Positions 15,601 to 17,218 of a stretch of 17,218 nucleotides of DNA are shown piece by piece. The notes under the pieces are model-generated. The model was not told the DNA's origin, made no database searches, and was given only the letters and a program-made list of their open reading frames with translations. Both the position numbers and the translations under genes were made by a program. This DNA is from RGIG3528 sp045629005. GTDB taxonomy: Bacteria > Bacillota > Clostridia > Lachnospirales > Lachnospiraceae. The first letter of the stretch is position 1. The number at the start of each line of letters is the position of its first letter. Location of the stretch: the NCBI GenBank assembly GCA_045629005.1, contig JAZQQJ010000036.1, positions 1-17,218 on the forward strand, read 5' to 3'.

Positions 15601-17218
15601 GTCGAAGCCAAATGTATAAACGCCTGTCTTCTCAGGATCATCACCAAGTTCAGCCTTGACCTTACCATCTGCTGCAGAAACTGTAGCATTCTCATCCATG
15701 ATAATGAAGGAAGCTGCCTTTAATGCATCTTCAAGATTTGCAAGACCTGCACCCTGTTCGAATACTGAATAAACATAATTGCCTTCAGCAACCATAGGCG
15801 TTGCTGTCGACATAAGAAGTGACTGCGCAATAGTACGATTAGATAATCTACTATAACTGTAACTCCAGGACTCCTTAACAAAGCGCTTAAGAACAGCCAT
15901 CATACCTGTAATCTGAGGAGCAGCCATGGATGTACCGCTCATAAGCTCGTACTGGTCATGTCCGCCTGCATACATTCCACTCTGGCTGTCATAGTAGTAA
16001 CCTGCGAGTGAATAAATCATTCCGCCGGGTGCAGTAATTTCAGGCTTTAAGGAAAGATTTCCGGGAACACCCCATGAGCTGTAATCACTCATTGTGAATG
16101 TATCCTTGTTGTCAAGAACAGGAAGAAGATGTCCAAGAACAGTAATCTTACCTGTATAATATGTAAGGCCTGCTTCTGTAACAGCGGGTTCGGAAATAGC
16201 ACGGATAGCTACAGCATCAGCCTGTGTGATGGATACGCAAGGCATTGAGTACTCATAGCCTGTAAGGTTAAGACCAATTTTGCCATCCTGGTTGTTATAG
16301 ATGATACCTGCTGCTGCGCCTTTTGAAGCAATAACATTAGCCTTCTCAAAGAAGCTTGTTGTACCACGCGAGCAAAATACAACCTTACCAGTAAGGTCGA
16401 TACCCGCAAAGTCTTCTTCAACACCAACACCATCAACAAAGATGTAATCAAATTCAGCTTCATCTTCGCCGTTTGTAAGTGTAGCAATTGCTTTGTTGCC
16501 ATATTCAGTGCTTTCATTAAAGGAATAGTTTACACCATCAACAGCGAAAGCGTTTGTAACATAACCATAGTTCTCTACAGATGCAACTGTAAGGCTGTTT
16601 GTGAAGGAACCGGGTTGACCGCCTGTCATGAAGTTTACATCGTTGTTGTAAAGAACACCTGTGAATGTGTTATCTGCCCAAGCACCATTGTTACCTGCAG
16701 ACATAGCTACTACTGTCTCGCTGGATGTGAGCTTGTCCATAACATACTGATAAGATGTGCTTGTTGTGAAACCGGGAGCAGCTGAACCAAGTGAAAGGTT
16801 AACGGAGTCACATCCAAGAAGGATAGCGTCTTCGATAGCTGCCATGTAATCAGAGTCATATGCACCGCCACCAACACCAAATACCTTCATAACAAGTACC
16901 TGTGCGTCGGGAGCATTACCTGCTACGCAAACTGTATCAAGAGCATCAACGAATGCTCCGTCTTCGGTCTCAAGGTAACGGTTAGCTGCTGCGATACCTG
17001 CAACGTGTGAACCGTGCTCACCCATAGAATCGTTGTAGTGCTCAACATATAATGACTTATCAACATAGTTGAAACCAAAAGGAATCTTCTCCGAGATATA
17101 TAAATCATCAGCAGTAAGATTGCCATATACCTTTGCATAAGCATTTGTTAATTCAAGAACTTTGTCAATGCCCTTTGTATCAAGAAGATTAATCTTCTTA
17201 ATGTAATCAGCTGTATTC
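12691..17218 (-). CDS. Large secreted subtilisin-like serine protease (S8, PA domain, Big2), 5' end missing
   Basis: 1508 codons are visible before the stop. The signal peptide and catalytic Asp lie beyond the right edge. Numbering the first visible residue as 1, the catalytic His68 is in GEHGSHVAGI. The oxyanion-hole region is MSAGNNGAW, a protease-associated insert spans about 229-354, and the catalytic Ser430 is in LMSGTSMAAP. Then come beta-sandwich domains of the C5a-peptidase/lactocepin type, interrupted by a helical segment (about 590-742). A DNTAPEI-type domain follows, then a Big2 domain (about 13550-13822) and a C-terminal beta-rich part with propeller-like strands. No LPXTG, SLH or other anchor is seen; the protein ends EFKALSK. 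It likely degrades extracellular proteins or peptides. The downstream terminator suggests a transcript end specific to it. Confidence 0.94.
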   Translation of the reverse strand, partial: NTADYIKKINLLDTKGIDKVLELTNAYAKVYGNLTADDLYISEKIPFGFNYVDKSLYVEHYNDSMGEHGSHVAGIAAANRYLETEDGAFVDALDTVCVAGNAPDAQVLVMKVFGVGGGAYDSDYMAAIEDAILLGCDSVNLSLGSAAPGFTTSTSYQYVMDKLTSSETVVAMSAGNNGAWADNTFTGVLYNNDVNFMTGGQPGSFTNSLTVASVENYGYVTNAFAVDGVNYSFNESTEYGNKAIATLTNGEDEAEFDYIFVDGVGVEEDFAGIDLTGKVVFCSRGTTSFFEKANVIASKGAAAGIIYNNQDGKIGLNLTGYEYSMPCVSITQADAVAIRAISEPAVTEAGLTYYTGKITVLGHLLPVLDNKDTFTMSDYSSWGVPGNLSLKPEITAPGGMIYSLAGYYYDSQSGMYAGGHDQYELMSGTSMAAPQITGMMAVLKRFVKESWSYSYSRLSNRTIAQSLLMSTATPMVAEGNYVYSVFEQGAGLANLEDALKAASFIIMDENATVSAADGKVKAELGDDPEKTGVYTFGFDITNISKVYHKYQLDDYVFTQVTDGEMLYGDTWGIDADVTFIVDGKNVSDVQEEANPFIATVESYTETVKIAYNNYIVLVEELEHNKALAEETRIAISEAEYEVAVALEAYTRAQEALVIATANRGTSAGEKAYKAAKSDAAYAFSAYSNAQKVLSNAKKTLKNLESTIVAQEKTCASKLATYESYTKKLEKAIQQAEAWQPSVAKNEIRVNKDQTVHVDVEIALTAETKELLDEFYPNGAYVEAYIFLDSEDESSSHSIPVLAYYGNWTDPSMFEKGSYLEYLYAFNGIELTQDEVSSLDFEEWEIDTLTYDLASLLYMYGYLDFADLYMFFVKAGIEIPYLYEYNDLYANAFTITTVDDGEEYYFGDNMFEYDDAYDPERAAMSSISGDFIDSVYFTLIRSAAQRAIIISNAETGEVYSYKTYGSQASAYWSDNQQSWFNTESSLGINWKGTDAEGNALPEGTKVDITLVAVPEYSVDANGNIDFASLGDGAFFSTSLTIDNTAPEIKSIGTGEEYGWTDAEEETDLILITAEDNRNVAAIYLYAEDGEDLIETVPCGNKKAAAVFSELEADIYLVQVWDYAGNASTYRVFLKTEPATEVESIELNTDELSLIKNNKGQLIANVQPTNLLDRSVIWVSSDETIATVDENGVVTGVGLGECIIGAFAAADPDFYAMCYVSVIELDYDLNCVVWDENGEVWFSEINTTSIPEYKKLTEVSTDAAINGVAYGPDWETIYASDLDTSSGSSMIYTVDPTTLDVNPVGLSSIAYTDIAEAPHLTGLIGTYFNYVVLIDPETGDYEGAFNYCSNDLVGITYIGSQYHSGYGAYLDMYYLLDSEGNIYFDAFIGFGGRYTYFFGEDDALYASTGISCDTPYFQSFYFNGDYTFIANFNDAANCVALYAIDTEYTGAMYLLGTFGDGVWPVAGLNELYLPDADFAAAKGAAFETAEIKAEVSTEAIEKVEFKALSK
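14992..15450 (-). other. Ala/Glu/Lys-rich coiled-coil insertion within the subtilase
   Basis: This stretch encodes about 150 residues without the aromatic, Gly and Asp-rich texture of the flanks. It contains Ala, Glu, Lys and Gln-rich helical segments (for example AEYEVAVALEAYTRAQEAL, KAYKAAKSDAAYAFSAYSN, NAQKVLSNAKKTLKNL, KLEKAIQQAEAW). The flanks are VTFIVDGKNVSDV before and NEIRVNKDQTVHVDVEI after. They read as adjacent beta strands of one domain, so the helices look inserted into a loop and could fold as an antiparallel coiled-coil arm. Confidence 0.7.

Noticed and set aside
13695..16517. Several 60-100 codon minus-strand open frames inside the subtilase gene in another frame.
   Set aside because: They have low complexity (Leu/Gln/His/Arg-rich shadow composition), no ribosome binding sites and are fully covered by the real protease frame.
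1..17218. CRISPR arrays, tRNA/rRNA genes, insertion sequences, integrase or toxin-antitoxin genes.
   Set aside because: No regular direct repeats, RNA gene signatures, transposase motifs or inverted-repeat-bounded elements were seen on either strand.

Overview
The window looks like a chromosomal segment of a low-to-moderate GC Firmicute, most likely a Lachnospiraceae-type Clostridia (Butyrivibrio/Roseburia-like). This is an inference from protein style: MutS2, YitT, an OmpR/HisKA pair, an AlaT/AlaR-like pair, and a giant PA-domain subtilase with a Big2 domain. No rRNA, tRNA, CRISPR array, insertion sequence or phage gene was recognised. Almost everything is on the minus strand, so the natural reading order is right to left.

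Right part (12.7-17.2 kb): the 3' part of a very large secreted subtilisin-like protease. It runs off the right edge and ends in a clear rho-independent terminator at about 12.63-12.66 kb. A roughly 150-residue helical segment appears to be spliced into one of its beta-sandwich domains.

Middle part (12.5-9.87 kb): a three-gene minus-strand unit, membrane diguanylate cyclase -> YitT-family membrane protein -> endonuclease III (nth), with touching or overlapping genes. Its likely terminator lies inside the coding sequence of a convergent plus-strand gene. That gene (9285-9929) encodes a membrane-anchored TPR-like protein whose 3' end overlaps nth by 59 bases.

Left part (9.25 kb to the left edge): a tightly packed minus-strand operon. 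The order is a 30-residue membrane peptide, an AIR-synthase-like protein, an Lrp/AsnC regulator, an AlaT-like aminotransferase, TrmL, MutS2, an OmpR-type response regulator, its histidine kinase, and a membrane-anchored HtrA-like protein cut by the left edge. Several junctions are 4-base ATGA overlaps, so translational coupling is expected. The Lrp regulator and aminotransferase resemble the yugG-yugH (alaR-alaT) pair of Bacillus. The two-component pair is followed directly by the HtrA-like protein, recalling the known coupling of envelope-sensing kinases (WalK, CssS) with HtrA. Here, however, all three catalytic residues of the protease fold appear to be replaced.

The items most worth a second look are the HtrA-like pseudoprotease attached to a two-component system, the terminator hidden in an opposing gene together with the nth overlap, the unannotated 30-residue membrane peptide, the degenerate AIR-synthase-like enzyme, the changed Smr motif of MutS2, and the helical insertion in the subtilase.
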